A DNA stretch of 20,551 nt from CAZLPZ01 sp964607245 (GTDB taxonomy: Bacteria; Pseudomonadota; Alphaproteobacteria; Micavibrionales; Micavibrionaceae): contig CAZSIB010000016.1 in the NCBI GenBank assembly GCA_964607245.1, forward strand, positions 1 to 20,551, given 5' to 3'. The notes beneath the pieces were generated by a model. The model was given only the letters and a program-made list of their open reading frames with translations, did no database searches and had not been told where the DNA came from. Position 1 is the stretch's first letter, and every line of letters starts with the position of its first letter. Position numbers and translations under genes: made by a program. This document shows positions 20,199-20,551 of this stretch, piece after piece.

Positions 20199-20551
<353 letters not shown>

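Overview
The window looks like an alphaproteobacterial chromosome of moderately high G+C. The evidence is a CpdR-type response regulator, a ribH-nusB operon, flhF-flhG with a FliK-like partner behind a promoter carrying a perfect TTAA-N7-TTAA (CtrA-type) box, a D-3-hydroxybutyrate dehydrogenase, and a six-domain ribosomal protein S1. I cannot place it to genus. A free-living, flagellated member of Rhodospirillales or the Micavibrio group would fit, but that is inference. Most genes are housekeeping, with several small unrecognised or more A+T-rich genes between them.

Layout. 1-1000: an unrecognised, possibly GNAT-like protein on the minus strand; a second, broken copy of its promoter and first codons; tRNA-Pro(GGG). 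1002-2002: ribH-nusB (minus). 2190-2827: two small unrecognised genes that converge on overlapping stop codons; the second has a CtrA-type box upstream. 3054-5237: rluD (minus), then an unknown 211-aa gene and cpdR (plus). 5299-6991: tRNA-Val(GAC), followed after 22 nt by a PIF1-type helicase with a C-terminal WYL domain. 7002-8880: lipoprotein, small unknown protein and bdhA (minus). 9040-13374: the flagellar block flhF-flhG-DUF5680 gene-fliK-like gene. 13493-15163: aldo/keto reductase, rnpA and yidD. 15173-16399: GT4 glycosyltransferase (minus). 16441-16506: a long palindrome. 16634-18400: rpsA (minus) with its own promoter and terminator. 18657-19112: a small secreted protein (minus). 19113-19680: a gene-poor stretch with two good promoters facing away from each other and several hairpins. 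19681-20551: tRNA-Asp(GTC) converging on the 5S and 23S genes of an rRNA operon that leaves the window on the right.

How it fits together. FlhF (SRP-type GTPase) and FlhG (MinD-type ATPase) set flagellar position and number, and the FliK-like protein probably controls hook length. In Caulobacter, CpdR primes ClpXP for turnover of cell-cycle proteins and takes part in CtrA degradation. Both a CpdR gene and two CtrA-type sites are present here, so part of the window is probably under cell-cycle control. I see no CRISPR array, intact insertion sequence, phage block or recognisable defence island. The best leads for something undescribed are the tRNA-Val/PIF1-WYL unit, the DUF5680 gene inside the flagellar operon, the unknown gene just upstream of cpdR, the duplicated leaderless promoter at the left edge, and the short transcription unit near 19288-19360.
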